A DNA stretch of 5,719 bases, taken from positions 1-5,719 of the forward strand of contig JAJYTV010000139.1 of assembly GCA_021792885.1 (NCBI GenBank), in the 5' to 3' direction. Positions within the stretch are counted from its first letter, which is position 1. The number at the start of each line of letters is the position of its first letter. Below are positions 1-4,900 of the stretch, piece by piece. Origin of the DNA: Bacillota bacterium (lineage in GTDB: Bacteria; Bacillota; Sulfobacillia; JAJZYS01; JAJYTV01). The translations under genes were made by a program, and so were the position numbers. The notes beneath the pieces were generated by a model, which saw only the letters and a program-made list of their open reading frames with translations, searched no databases and was not told the origin of the DNA.

Positions 1-2
1 TT

Positions 3-266
3 CACGTGGTCGGCAACGGACTTTCCCCAAACGGGCCGTTCCTCGTGCGGCTGGAGATCCAGTCAACCGAGTTTGAAGCGGATGCGGATTTGGGCGTCGT
101 CCACGTGCAGGCGGGTCGCCTCGACGGGACGCTCATGCTGCCGCGGGCGGTGAAGGTCCTCGGAGTCGGCCGTAGGACCCTCAATCCGGCTTGGTCCTAC
201 CGGTTGTCGCTGTGGAGCACGGACGGCAAGATGATCTATTACAGCCTTCCTCTGGCGCTCCACTGA
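3..266 (+). CDS. C-terminal part of an unrecognised beta-rich protein (5' truncated)
   Basis: An open frame runs from the left edge to a TGA at 264-266 and gives about 87 residues. Codon third positions are mostly G or C, as in the other genes here, which supports real coding. A GTG at position 6 could be a start, but only five bases precede it and no ribosome binding site can be judged, so I treat the gene as cut by the window. The visible part starts VVGNGLSPNGPF and alternates short hydrophobic stretches with Gly, Asn and Asp turns, ending in YYSLPLAL. It has no cysteine and no membrane segment. The pattern, a Gly-x-Gly-x-x-Pro-Asn opening followed by beta-like strands, resembles Ig-like or IPT-type beta-sandwich domains of exported proteins, but this is only an impression. 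The gene converges on the secreted-protein gene to its right. I do not recognise its function. Confidence 0.6.
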   Translation, partial: HVVGNGLSPNGPFLVRLEIQSTEFEADADLGVVHVQAGRLDGTLMLPRAVKVLGVGRRTLNPAWSYRLSLWSTDGKMIYYSLPLALH

Positions 267-278
267 TCGTTCGCCATC

Positions 279-321
279 GCATGGCTATCCTGCGTCCGCG
301 GTCTATAACCATGCTTGTTCT
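279..321 (+). terminator. possible weak terminator of the left-edge gene
   Basis: Arms at 279-288 and 305-314 pair over ten positions with one mismatch (C285 against A308) around a 16-base loop. A T-rich run, ttgttct, follows at 315-321. It lies 13 bases after the stop of the plus-strand gene. The stem is AT-containing and imperfect and the loop is long, so it could be chance. No better terminator for that gene is visible before the convergent neighbour. Confidence 0.25.
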
Positions 322-387
322 ACGGTTGGTCGACTTGCATTCTGTCTCCTAGCATTTCGGACTCGGGGTAGTACGCATTCGCGAAGC

Positions 388-423
388 ACAAAGAACCGTC
401 CGGCAGCAGATGCTGCCGGACGG
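388..423 (-). terminator. intrinsic terminator of the secreted-protein gene
   Basis: A perfect 13-base inverted repeat occupies 396-408 and 411-423 with only GA between the arms, so in RNA it forms about a 12-bp stem with a 4-base loop. Read on the minus strand, the stem is followed by TTCTTTGT (395 down to 388), a U-rich tail as expected for Rho-independent termination. The hairpin begins 30 bases after the TAG stop of the secreted-protein gene. No T-tract follows it on the plus strand, so it is mainly a leftward terminator. The remainder of the gap between 267 and 453 contains no plausible gene. Confidence 0.8.
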
Positions 424-460
424 CCAGTAGGTCTCGCCTAGGCCTCAAAGTGCCTACTGG
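424..460 (-). repeat. inverted repeat holding the stop codon, abutting the terminator
   Basis: The arms ccagtagg (424-431) and cctactgg (453-460) are perfect 8-base complements around a 21-base loop. The loop contains the palindrome GCCTAGGC at 436-443. The minus-strand TAG stop (456-454) lies inside one arm. The structure ends exactly where the terminator hairpin (396-423) begins, giving two back-to-back stems in the 3' end of the transcript. It may protect the 3' end or affect termination; that role is inference. Confidence 0.5.
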
Positions 461-1443
461 TAGATGACGACGAGTGGCTTCGGGTCCAGCGTGAGCACGG
501 TCGACGGACTCATCAGCGGGTGGTCCTGCGTGTAGAAGAGCTTGATCCCGCCCGCGACGAAGGACGCATTCTGGTAGTGCACCGCAACCGCTTCGTTCAG
601 AACGCCGGTGGTCTGGCCCGGCAGAGGCGTGATCGACGCGGTGTACGGAATCGCCTCCTGATGGATGAACATCTCGTACTCCATCATCTTCAGCTGCTGG
701 CCGCCGAAGCCGTCCATGTCGCGTACCAGCACGACATGCGGCTGTTCCTTGATGCCTTGCCAATCCGGCACCATGCTCTGGATGAACTGGTGCAGGATCA
801 TGATCTTCTGCGGCAGGTGGTACTTCACGACGAGGTTGTGCAGGTACGAGAGCGCCCAGTTGATCGGCGGGGTCGGCATGGAGCCGAACTCGATGCCGGG
901 AATGCCGCCGGGCTTCATCGCGAACTCCGGGTCGAGCGCGAGTTCGACGTCTGGCTGCTTGAGGAAGGGCTCCAGGTACTGAACTTCGCTCTGAACAGTC
1001 GCGTGGCCGATCTGCACGTCAAGGATCAGGAGGAGGTGGTTTTGGCGGGCGATCTGCAGCTCCTGCTCGATCAGCGAGTACGGCATACGCAGGCTGTAGT
1101 ACCCGTTTGGCCCTGGCGAGCGCTGGGCGACGACCGCCACGAGCTCAAGCGCGCCGATCGTCGGGTGCGTCGGGTCCGCCGCGACCCATGCGGCCTCCTG
1201 CTGGCGCAGGCGCGCGATCACCTGCTGCGGCGTGCCGCTGCCGAGGACGCCCATATACGGTGATAGCGGGTTGCCGTAGTACGAGATGATGCGGTAGTTT
1301 GGCAGAAGCCGCGGGCCGAACCAATCGGGGTTCGCTTGGTGCGATGCGGCCTGCGCAGGCAGGCCGGAAGCGAGAAGCAGCGGCAGCCCAGCGGAAAGGG
1401 CAAGCAGGCCGCGGCGAATAGCATTTGGGATCCGAAGGGACAC
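454..1443 (-). CDS. secreted protein of unknown function, TIM-barrel-like, 329 aa
   Basis: I chose the GTG at 1443. It follows GGTGGA by eight bases and gives a standard signal peptide: a basic n-region (MSLRIPNAIRRG), a hydrophobic core at about 13-28, and an AQA/ASHQ cleavage site after residue 32. An ATG at 1521, with GGGAG five bases upstream, would add 26 residues. Those extra codons are richer in A/T at third positions than the gene and would bury the signal behind a 38-residue lead, so I consider them untranslated. The mature protein has no cysteine. Regular strand-like segments recur: RIISYYGNP (51-59), ALELVAVVAQ (98-107), LLLILDVQIG (137-146), VELALDPEF (166-174), KIMILHQF (213-220) and VVLVRDMDGFGG (237-248). 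They suggest a (beta/alpha)-barrel with acidic residues Asp142, Asp171, Glu173, Asp242 and Asp244 at strand ends, as in glycosidase-like folds. It looks related to uncharacterised exported proteins of Gram-positive and Chloroflexota-type bacteria. Enzymatic activity is inference. It lies downstream of ybaK in the same direction and ends at a strong terminator. Confidence 0.85.
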   Translation of the reverse strand: MSLRIPNAIRRGLLALSAGLPLLLASGLPAQAASHQANPDWFGPRLLPNYRIISYYGNPLSPYMGVLGSGTPQQVIARLRQQEAAWVAADPTHPTIGALELVAVVAQRSPGPNGYYSLRMPYSLIEQELQIARQNHLLLILDVQIGHATVQSEVQYLEPFLKQPDVELALDPEFAMKPGGIPGIEFGSMPTPPINWALSYLHNLVVKYHLPQKIMILHQFIQSMVPDWQGIKEQPHVVLVRDMDGFGGQQLKMMEYEMFIHQEAIPYTASITPLPGQTTGVLNEAVAVHYQNASFVAGGIKLFYTQDHPLMSPSTVLTLDPKPLVVIYQ

Positions 1444-1562
1444 CGTGACATTCCACCGTTTCGTCGAACGCGTAAAGACATATCCACAATACCATCTCAA
1501 GTGAACACCGCTCGATGGCATTTGTTCTCCCAGAGGCGATTCCTTTTCCTGCCTGAAAGCAC

Positions 1563-2027
1563 TCAGTCCTCTTGGGCGATGGCGGAGAATACCGCCTGGG
1601 CCGCAGCTTGCAAGTTCGACGGCCTGATCAGAAGTTCAATGCCGCGGGCACCGGCGCTCACCGCCATCACCTCGAGCGACTGCGCGCTCTCGTCGATGAA
1701 CACCGGGATCGGCCTGCGCCCGCCGAGCGGCGACACGCTCCCGCGCACGTAGCCCGTCACGCGCTGGATGTCGCGCGGGTCCGCCATCTCTACGGCCGGT
1801 TTGCCCCACGCGCGCGCGAGCCTGCGCAGACTGAGCTGCTGCGTCGACGCGATGACGGCGAACGCGAAGTCGCGCCCGGACTGGACGAGGAGTGTCTTGA
1901 ACACGCACTCGGCCGGCAGTGCCAATTTCTGCACGACCTCCTCCGCGGTCTTCTCGACCTCGTCGTAGGAGCGCAATTCATAGCCGAGCTTTTGCCTCTC
2001 GAGCATGTCCGTCGCCGGCGTTCGCAT
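1563..2027 (-). CDS. ybaK: YbaK/EbsC-family aminoacyl-tRNA deacylase (Cys-tRNA(Pro) deacylase type)
   Basis: At 154 residues it matches the single-domain YbaK/ProX family, which hydrolyses mischarged tRNA in the cytoplasm, typically Cys-tRNA(Pro) made by prolyl-tRNA synthetase. Family landmarks are all present: an N-terminal RTPATDMLERQ; the VFKTLLV segment, where Lys44 corresponds to the essential lysine of the family; EMADP (80-84); the TGYVRGSVSPLG substrate-pocket loop (91-102); PVFIDES (108-114); and VSAGARG near 123-129. The ATG at 2027 is preceded by AGGGAGGAA at a good distance, which fixes the start. The secreted-protein gene follows in the same direction, and no terminator separates the two, so read-through is possible. 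Upstream it is divergent from the zinc-ribbon/nuoI pair. Family members differ in the tRNA they edit (Cys/Pro, Ala/Pro and others), so family membership is firm but the exact substrate is not. Confidence 0.93.
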   Translation of the reverse strand: MRTPATDMLERQKLGYELRSYDEVEKTAEEVVQKLALPAECVFKTLLVQSGRDFAFAVIASTQQLSLRRLARAWGKPAVEMADPRDIQRVTGYVRGSVSPLGGRRPIPVFIDESAQSLEVMAVSAGARGIELLIRPSNLQAAAQAVFSAIAQED

Positions 2028-2061
2028 GGCGATTCCTCCCTTGGACCGCGCCTTGCGCCGA

Positions 2062-2090
2062 TTGACACAAGCGCTGCGTAGACTCAGAAT
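2062..2090 (+). promoter_or_regulatory. sigma-70-type promoter for the zinc-ribbon/nuoI pair
   Basis: A perfect -35 box TTGACA (2062-2067) is followed by a 17-base spacer and a -10 candidate CAGAAT (2085-2090, four of six consensus bases). A transcript would start near 2097 and carry a leader of about 50 bases before the TTG start at 2150. The promoter lies in the divergent gap between ybaK and the zinc-ribbon gene and is the best promoter-like match I see in the window. No operator-like palindrome overlaps it clearly. Confidence 0.5.
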
Positions 2091-2134
2091 GGATGCGGTC
2101 CGAACTGCGTTTCGCTCCTTGTTGCAGAGCGCTC

Positions 2135-2140
2135 AGGAGG
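2135..2140 (+). promoter_or_regulatory. perfect AGGAGG ribosome binding site fixing a TTG start
   Basis: AGGAGG lies nine bases before the TTG at 2150, which is in frame with the cysteine motif of the small protein. The upstream in-frame ATG at 2093 has no such site and falls at or before the predicted transcription start. This site therefore decides the start of the gene. Confidence 0.75.
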
Positions 2141-2149
2141 TGCCGCGCT

Positions 2150-2341
2150 TTGGTCTGCACCCGCTGCCAGCATGCCATCTACCGCACGGACAAGAGCACG
2201 GAAATGACCGCATTCGCTGAGCAGATCCTCTTTCCGCTCGGCACGATCCGCGCCATCGCCCGCAAGGGCGACCACCAGTACGTCGCACTGATCGAGTGCC
2301 CGAACTGCGGACGCGAGAACGACGTCCCGATCGACTTCTAG
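2150..2341 (+). CDS. 63-aa zinc-ribbon protein, TTG start, upstream of nuoI
   Basis: Starting at the TTG, the product is 63 residues with two CxxC knuckles: Cys3 and Cys6 at the very N-terminus (VCTRCQH) and Cys50 and Cys53 near the C-terminus (ECPNCGRE). This arrangement is typical of a treble-clef or rubredoxin-like zinc ribbon binding one metal ion, with about 43 residues between the knuckles. No DNA-binding helix or membrane segment is evident. The ATG at 2093 would add 19 arginine-rich residues with no ribosome binding site, so I rejected it. The stop at 2339-2341 is 22 bases before the nuoI start, and both genes probably share the promoter at 2062-2090. I do not recognise the family. 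Its position suggests a role alongside NuoI, perhaps as an iron-sulfur or assembly partner, but that is speculation. It could equally be an unrelated small regulator. Confidence 0.75.
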   Translation: MVCTRCQHAIYRTDKSTEMTAFAEQILFPLGTIRAIARKGDHQYVALIECPNCGRENDVPIDF

Positions 2342-2363
2342 TTCCGCGAAAGGAGGGGAGCCG

Positions 2364-2897
2364 ATGTTCAAGGCCATCGGGAACATCCTCAAGGGTCTCG
2401 GGACCACGCTGCGCATCTTCGGCACCGTGCCGAACCAGACGATCAGCTATCCCGAGAAGAAGCGTGAACTGCCTCCCCGCTACCGCGGTGTGCATAAGCT
2501 GCGCCGTTACTCGGACGGCCTCGAGCGCTGCGTCGGCTGCGAACTCTGCGCGGCTGCCTGCCCCGCGTACGCCATCACCGTCGTCGCGGAGGAGAACGAC
2601 CCCGAGCACCGCGTCAGCCCGGGCGAGCGGTACGCCGCGCGCTACGAGATCGACTACCTGCGGTGCATCTTCTGCGGCGAGTGCGAGCGCGCCTGCCCGG
2701 TCGACGCGATCGTCCTGACGCCGGAGCCGCTTCCTCCGTTCATCTCGCGCCGCCAGGTGCTGATGACCAAGGAAGACCTCCTGGAGCCGTACCCCGGTGG
2801 CCAGCCGCCGGCCCATCGGCTTCACCCGTGGGACGACGCGCCCGACCGCATCGACCGCTTCCCGATGCCGGAAGAGCACTTCGCGCACAACAACTGA
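2364..2897 (+). CDS. nuoI: NADH-quinone oxidoreductase subunit I (8Fe ferredoxin-like)
   Basis: This 177-residue protein carries two complete [4Fe-4S] motifs, CxxCxxCxxxCP. Cys56, 59, 62 and 66 lie in ERCVGCELCAAACPAYAI, and Cys101, 104, 107 and 111 in LRCIFCGECERACPVDAI. Between them is the ENDPEH...SPGERYAARYEIDYLR linker typical of NuoI/Nqo9, and after them an SRRQVLMTKEDLL segment also seen in the family. The N-terminus (MFKAIGNILKGLGTTLRIFG) is the amphipathic segment that docks NuoI on the membrane arm. NuoI carries clusters N6a and N6b, which pass electrons to N2 in complex I. The ATG at 2364 follows AAAGGAGGGG at ideal spacing. The CPAYAI variant, rather than the commoner CPADAI, recalls Thermus/Deinococcus-type sequences. 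It is oddly isolated: no other nuo gene lies on either side. The upstream partner is the zinc-ribbon gene, and a terminator follows. A stand-alone ferredoxin role is possible but less likely given the full family signature. Confidence 0.93.
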   Translation: MFKAIGNILKGLGTTLRIFGTVPNQTISYPEKKRELPPRYRGVHKLRRYSDGLERCVGCELCAAACPAYAITVVAEENDPEHRVSPGERYAARYEIDYLRCIFCGECERACPVDAIVLTPEPLPPFISRRQVLMTKEDLLEPYPGGQPPAHRLHPWDDAPDRIDRFPMPEEHFAHNN

Positions 2898-2909
2898 ACT
2901 GAGCATTGG

Positions 2910-2945
2910 ATGAGGGCTCCGGCGATCGGCCGGAGCCCTCATTTT
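2910..2945 (+). terminator. strong hairpin terminator shared by convergent nuoI and glyA
   Basis: Perfect 14-base arms at 2910-2923 and 2929-2942 enclose the loop gatcg, and Ts continue to 2945 on the plus strand. It begins 12 bases after the nuoI stop. It also lies just beyond the glyA stop (2949-2951 on the minus strand), so its stem would form in both transcripts. The minus-strand side lacks a U-tract, so it is a strong terminator for nuoI and a possible 3' stabiliser or weaker terminator for the gcvPB-lipM-glyA transcript. Confidence 0.85.
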
Positions 2946-2948
2946 GAC

Positions 2949-4193
2949 TTATTGCGCGAGATCCGGGTAAAGCGGAAAGCGCCGGCAGAGCTCTCCGACC
3001 GCGGCGCGGATCTCCGCGAGCTTGTTGGGCACTTCGCGCGCCTTGATCGCGGCGTCGATGTAGCCCGCCACCTCGCGCATCTCCTGGTCGCCCATGCCGC
3101 GGGTCGTCGCGGCGGCCGTGCCGATGCGCACGCCGCTCGTCACGAACGGCGAGCGCTTCTCGCCCGGCACGGTGTTCTTGTTCACCGTGACGCCGGCGTG
3201 CTCGAGCGCCTGCTCCACATCGCGGCCCGTCAGGTCGTCGCGGTCGACGAAGGTCATGAGCAGCAGGTGGTTGTCGGTGCCGCCGGAGACGAGGCGGTAG
3301 CCGAGCGCCATCAGCTCCTGCGCCAGGGTGGCCGTGTTGCGTACGATCTGGCGCTGGTAGTCCTTGAAGGCAGGCTGCATCGCTTCGAGGAAGGCGACCG
3401 CCTTCGCCGCGATGATGTGCTCGAGCGGCCCGCCCTGCAGGCCTGGGAAGACCGCCTTGTCGACCTTCGGCCCGAATTCCTCCGTGGCGAGCACGAACCC
3501 GCCGCGCGGCCCGCGCAGAGTCTTGTGGGTCGTCGAGGTGACGAGGTCCGCGTGGCCGACCGGCGTCGGGTGGACGCCTGCGGCGATGAGTCCTGCGATG
3601 TGCGCCATGTCGACCATCATCCGCGCGCCGACCTCGTCGGCGATCGCCTTGAGGCGCGGGAAGTCGATGATGCGAGGGTACGCCGAGGCGCCGGCGACGA
3701 TCAGCTTCGGCCGGTGCGCGAGGGCGAGTTCGCGCACCTCGTCGTAGTCGATCTGCTCGCTCACCGGGTCGACGCCGTAGCCGACGAAGCGGTAGTCCTG
3801 CCCCGAGAAGTTCACGGGGCTGCCGTGCGTCAGGTGGCCGCCCTCGCTGAGCCGCATGCCGAGCACCGTGTCGCCCTTCTCGATCACGGCGTGGTAGGCG
3901 GCCATGTTCGCCTGCGCGCCCGCGTGCGGCTGGACGTTCGCGTACTGCGCGGAGAACAGCTCCTTCGCCCGCGAGCGCGCCAGCTCCTCGATCTCGTCCA
4001 CCACGGCGCAGCCGCCGTAGTAGCGCTTGCCCGGGTACCCTTCGGCGTACTTGTTGGTCAGCACGCTGCCCATCGCCTCGAGCACCGCGGGCGAGGTGAA
4101 GTTCTCCGAAGCGATCAGCTCCAGCGTCTCGCGCTGACGCTCGAGCTCCTTGCCGATCAGCGAGGCGATCTGCGGGTCCACGTCCTTCAGCAT
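2949..4193 (-). CDS. glyA: serine hydroxymethyltransferase
   Basis: The 414-residue product has the usual length for this PLP enzyme, which interconverts serine plus tetrahydrofolate with glycine plus 5,10-methylene-tetrahydrofolate in the cytoplasm. Landmarks in order: LELIASENFTS (24-34); NKYAEGYPGKRYYGG (47-61), with Glu51 and Tyr59 in folate and substrate handling; QPHAGAQAN (88-96); Asp195 and His198 in VDMAHIAG; the PLP-binding Lys224 in STTHKTLRGPRGG; and Arg356 in SGVRIGTAA, which binds the substrate carboxylate. The ATG at 4193 is chosen because AGGGGG lies seven bases upstream and the protein begins as the family does. The longer frame back to 4364 only reads through lipM in another frame. 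It starts 11 bases after the lipM stop, in an operon with gcvPB, which fits recycling of one-carbon units from glycine. It ends at the shared hairpin. Confidence 0.98.
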   Translation of the reverse strand: MLKDVDPQIASLIGKELERQRETLELIASENFTSPAVLEAMGSVLTNKYAEGYPGKRYYGGCAVVDEIEELARSRAKELFSAQYANVQPHAGAQANMAAYHAVIEKGDTVLGMRLSEGGHLTHGSPVNFSGQDYRFVGYGVDPVSEQIDYDEVRELALAHRPKLIVAGASAYPRIIDFPRLKAIADEVGARMMVDMAHIAGLIAAGVHPTPVGHADLVTSTTHKTLRGPRGGFVLATEEFGPKVDKAVFPGLQGGPLEHIIAAKAVAFLEAMQPAFKDYQRQIVRNTATLAQELMALGYRLVSGGTDNHLLLMTFVDRDDLTGRDVEQALEHAGVTVNKNTVPGEKRSPFVTSGVRIGTAAATTRGMGDQEMREVAGYIDAAIKAREVPNKLAEIRAAVGELCRRFPLYPDLAQ

Positions 4194-4204
4194 CCCTTGA
4201 CCCC

Positions 4205-4900
4205 CTATCTCGAGCCCCACCAATCCTGGAAGGCCGCCCCGAGGGCGTCGCGCACGGCGCGCCGCGGCACCTCCCTGCCGATCGCCTCCCAAAGGCCGAT
4301 CGCCCTGCGCTGCATCCCCCGCACGTAGGCCGCGGCGTCCTCGGCGCCGAACACCGCCGCCCACAGCGTGTAGTCGAGCTCAAGCGGCAGGGCTCCATGC
4401 TGCAGGATGACACCGCCCCGGCGTACCTGGGCGGAGCCGAGCAGCTTGCGCCCTCCGACCTCGATCTCGTACCACGAGGGCTGCGCAAAACAGTTCGCGT
4501 CCGCCTCCGCCGTTCCTGGGTCCCCCGCCAGATCGACGTCCGCTCCCAGCGCCCGCAGCGCGGCGACGAGCGCCTGTGCGATCTGCAGGTAGGTTTCGCG
4601 GATGTCCCCGGGAAGGTCCCTTTGCGGCACGACGAACGCGTAGGTCACCTCGTGCTGGTGCAGCACTGCGCGACCGCCCGTCGGGCGCCGCACGAGATCG
4701 ACGCCGAGCGCGCGCAGGCGTTCGGCGTCGAAGGATGCGGCGTCCTGGGCGTAGCCCAGGGAGAGCGTGGGACGGCGCCAGCCGTAGAGGCGCAGGCGCG
4801 CGGCGCCGTCCTCCTGCACCATCCGGGCGATCTCTTGGTCCCGCGCCATGTTGAAGGCGCCGGAGCGGTCGCCCTCGCGCAGGATGGTGAGCTCAGCCAC
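4205..4900 (-). CDS. lipM: LipM-type octanoyl-[ACP]:GcvH octanoyltransferase
   Basis: A BPL/LplA/LipB-fold protein of 231 residues. It carries FNMARD (16-21), LYGWRRPTLSLGY (38-50), the RRPTGGRAVLH signature (71-81), NCFAQPSWYEI (136-146) and GRKLLGSAQVRRGGVILQHG (150-169). A cysteine in the CFxxPSWYE context (Cys137) and Lys152 in GRKxxGSAQ are the hallmarks of Bacillus LipM, which transfers octanoate from acyl carrier protein to GcvH for lipoyl assembly. They argue against an ATP-dependent LplA ligase. The GTG at 4900 overlaps the gcvPB stop by eight bases (GTGGCTGA), and no clear ribosome binding site precedes it, so translation is probably coupled. The position next to glycine cleavage genes fits GcvH as the acceptor. 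It is shorter at the C-terminus than B. subtilis LipM (about 278 residues by my recollection), but the catalytic region is complete. A general lipoate ligase annotation cannot be wholly excluded. Confidence 0.88.
   Translation of the reverse strand: MAELTILREGDRSGAFNMARDQEIARMVQEDGAARLRLYGWRRPTLSLGYAQDAASFDAERLRALGVDLVRRPTGGRAVLHQHEVTYAFVVPQRDLPGDIRETYLQIAQALVAALRALGADVDLAGDPGTAEADANCFAQPSWYEIEVGGRKLLGSAQVRRGGVILQHGALPLELDYTLWAAVFGAEDAAAYVRGMQRRAIGLWEAIGREVPRRAVRDALGAAFQDWWGSR

Noticed and set aside
273..285. Small hairpin GCCAT-cgc-ATGGC just after the left-edge gene
   Set aside because: It has only five base pairs and no T-tract follows. The longer imperfect repeat at 279-314 is a slightly better terminator candidate.
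520..1263. A 247-codon plus-strand open frame opposite the secreted-protein gene
   Set aside because: Its translation is rich in Arg, Val, Leu, Asp and His, as expected of an antisense shadow. The minus strand carries a signal peptide, structured protein segments and a terminator.
1477..1500. Possible promoter for the secreted gene: TTGAGA (1500-1495) with TATGTC (1482-1477) on the minus strand
   Set aside because: The spacer is only 12 bases, too short for a sigma-70 promoter, and no better -10 box falls at 16-18 bases. The gene may instead be read from ybaK.
2093..2149. ATG at 2093 as the start of the zinc-ribbon gene
   Set aside because: It has no ribosome binding site, sits at the predicted transcription start and adds an arginine-rich stretch. 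The TTG at 2150 has AGGAGG at good spacing.
2910..4328. A 472-codon open frame on the plus strand opposite glyA
   Set aside because: It lies entirely antisense to a certain gene and has a composition rich in Arg, Val, Ala and His with no recognisable motif. It also starts inside the terminator hairpin.
4194..4364. N-terminal extension of glyA upstream of the ATG at 4193
   Set aside because: The added 57 residues are Gly/Arg-rich, overlap lipM in another frame and are absent from the family. A good ribosome site precedes the ATG at 4193.
2740..4488. A 582-codon open frame on the minus strand spanning lipM and glyA
   Set aside because: It overlaps glyA and lipM in another frame and translates to arginine-, alanine- and glycine-rich low-complexity sequence. 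It is a by-product of the G/C bias at third codon positions in glyA.
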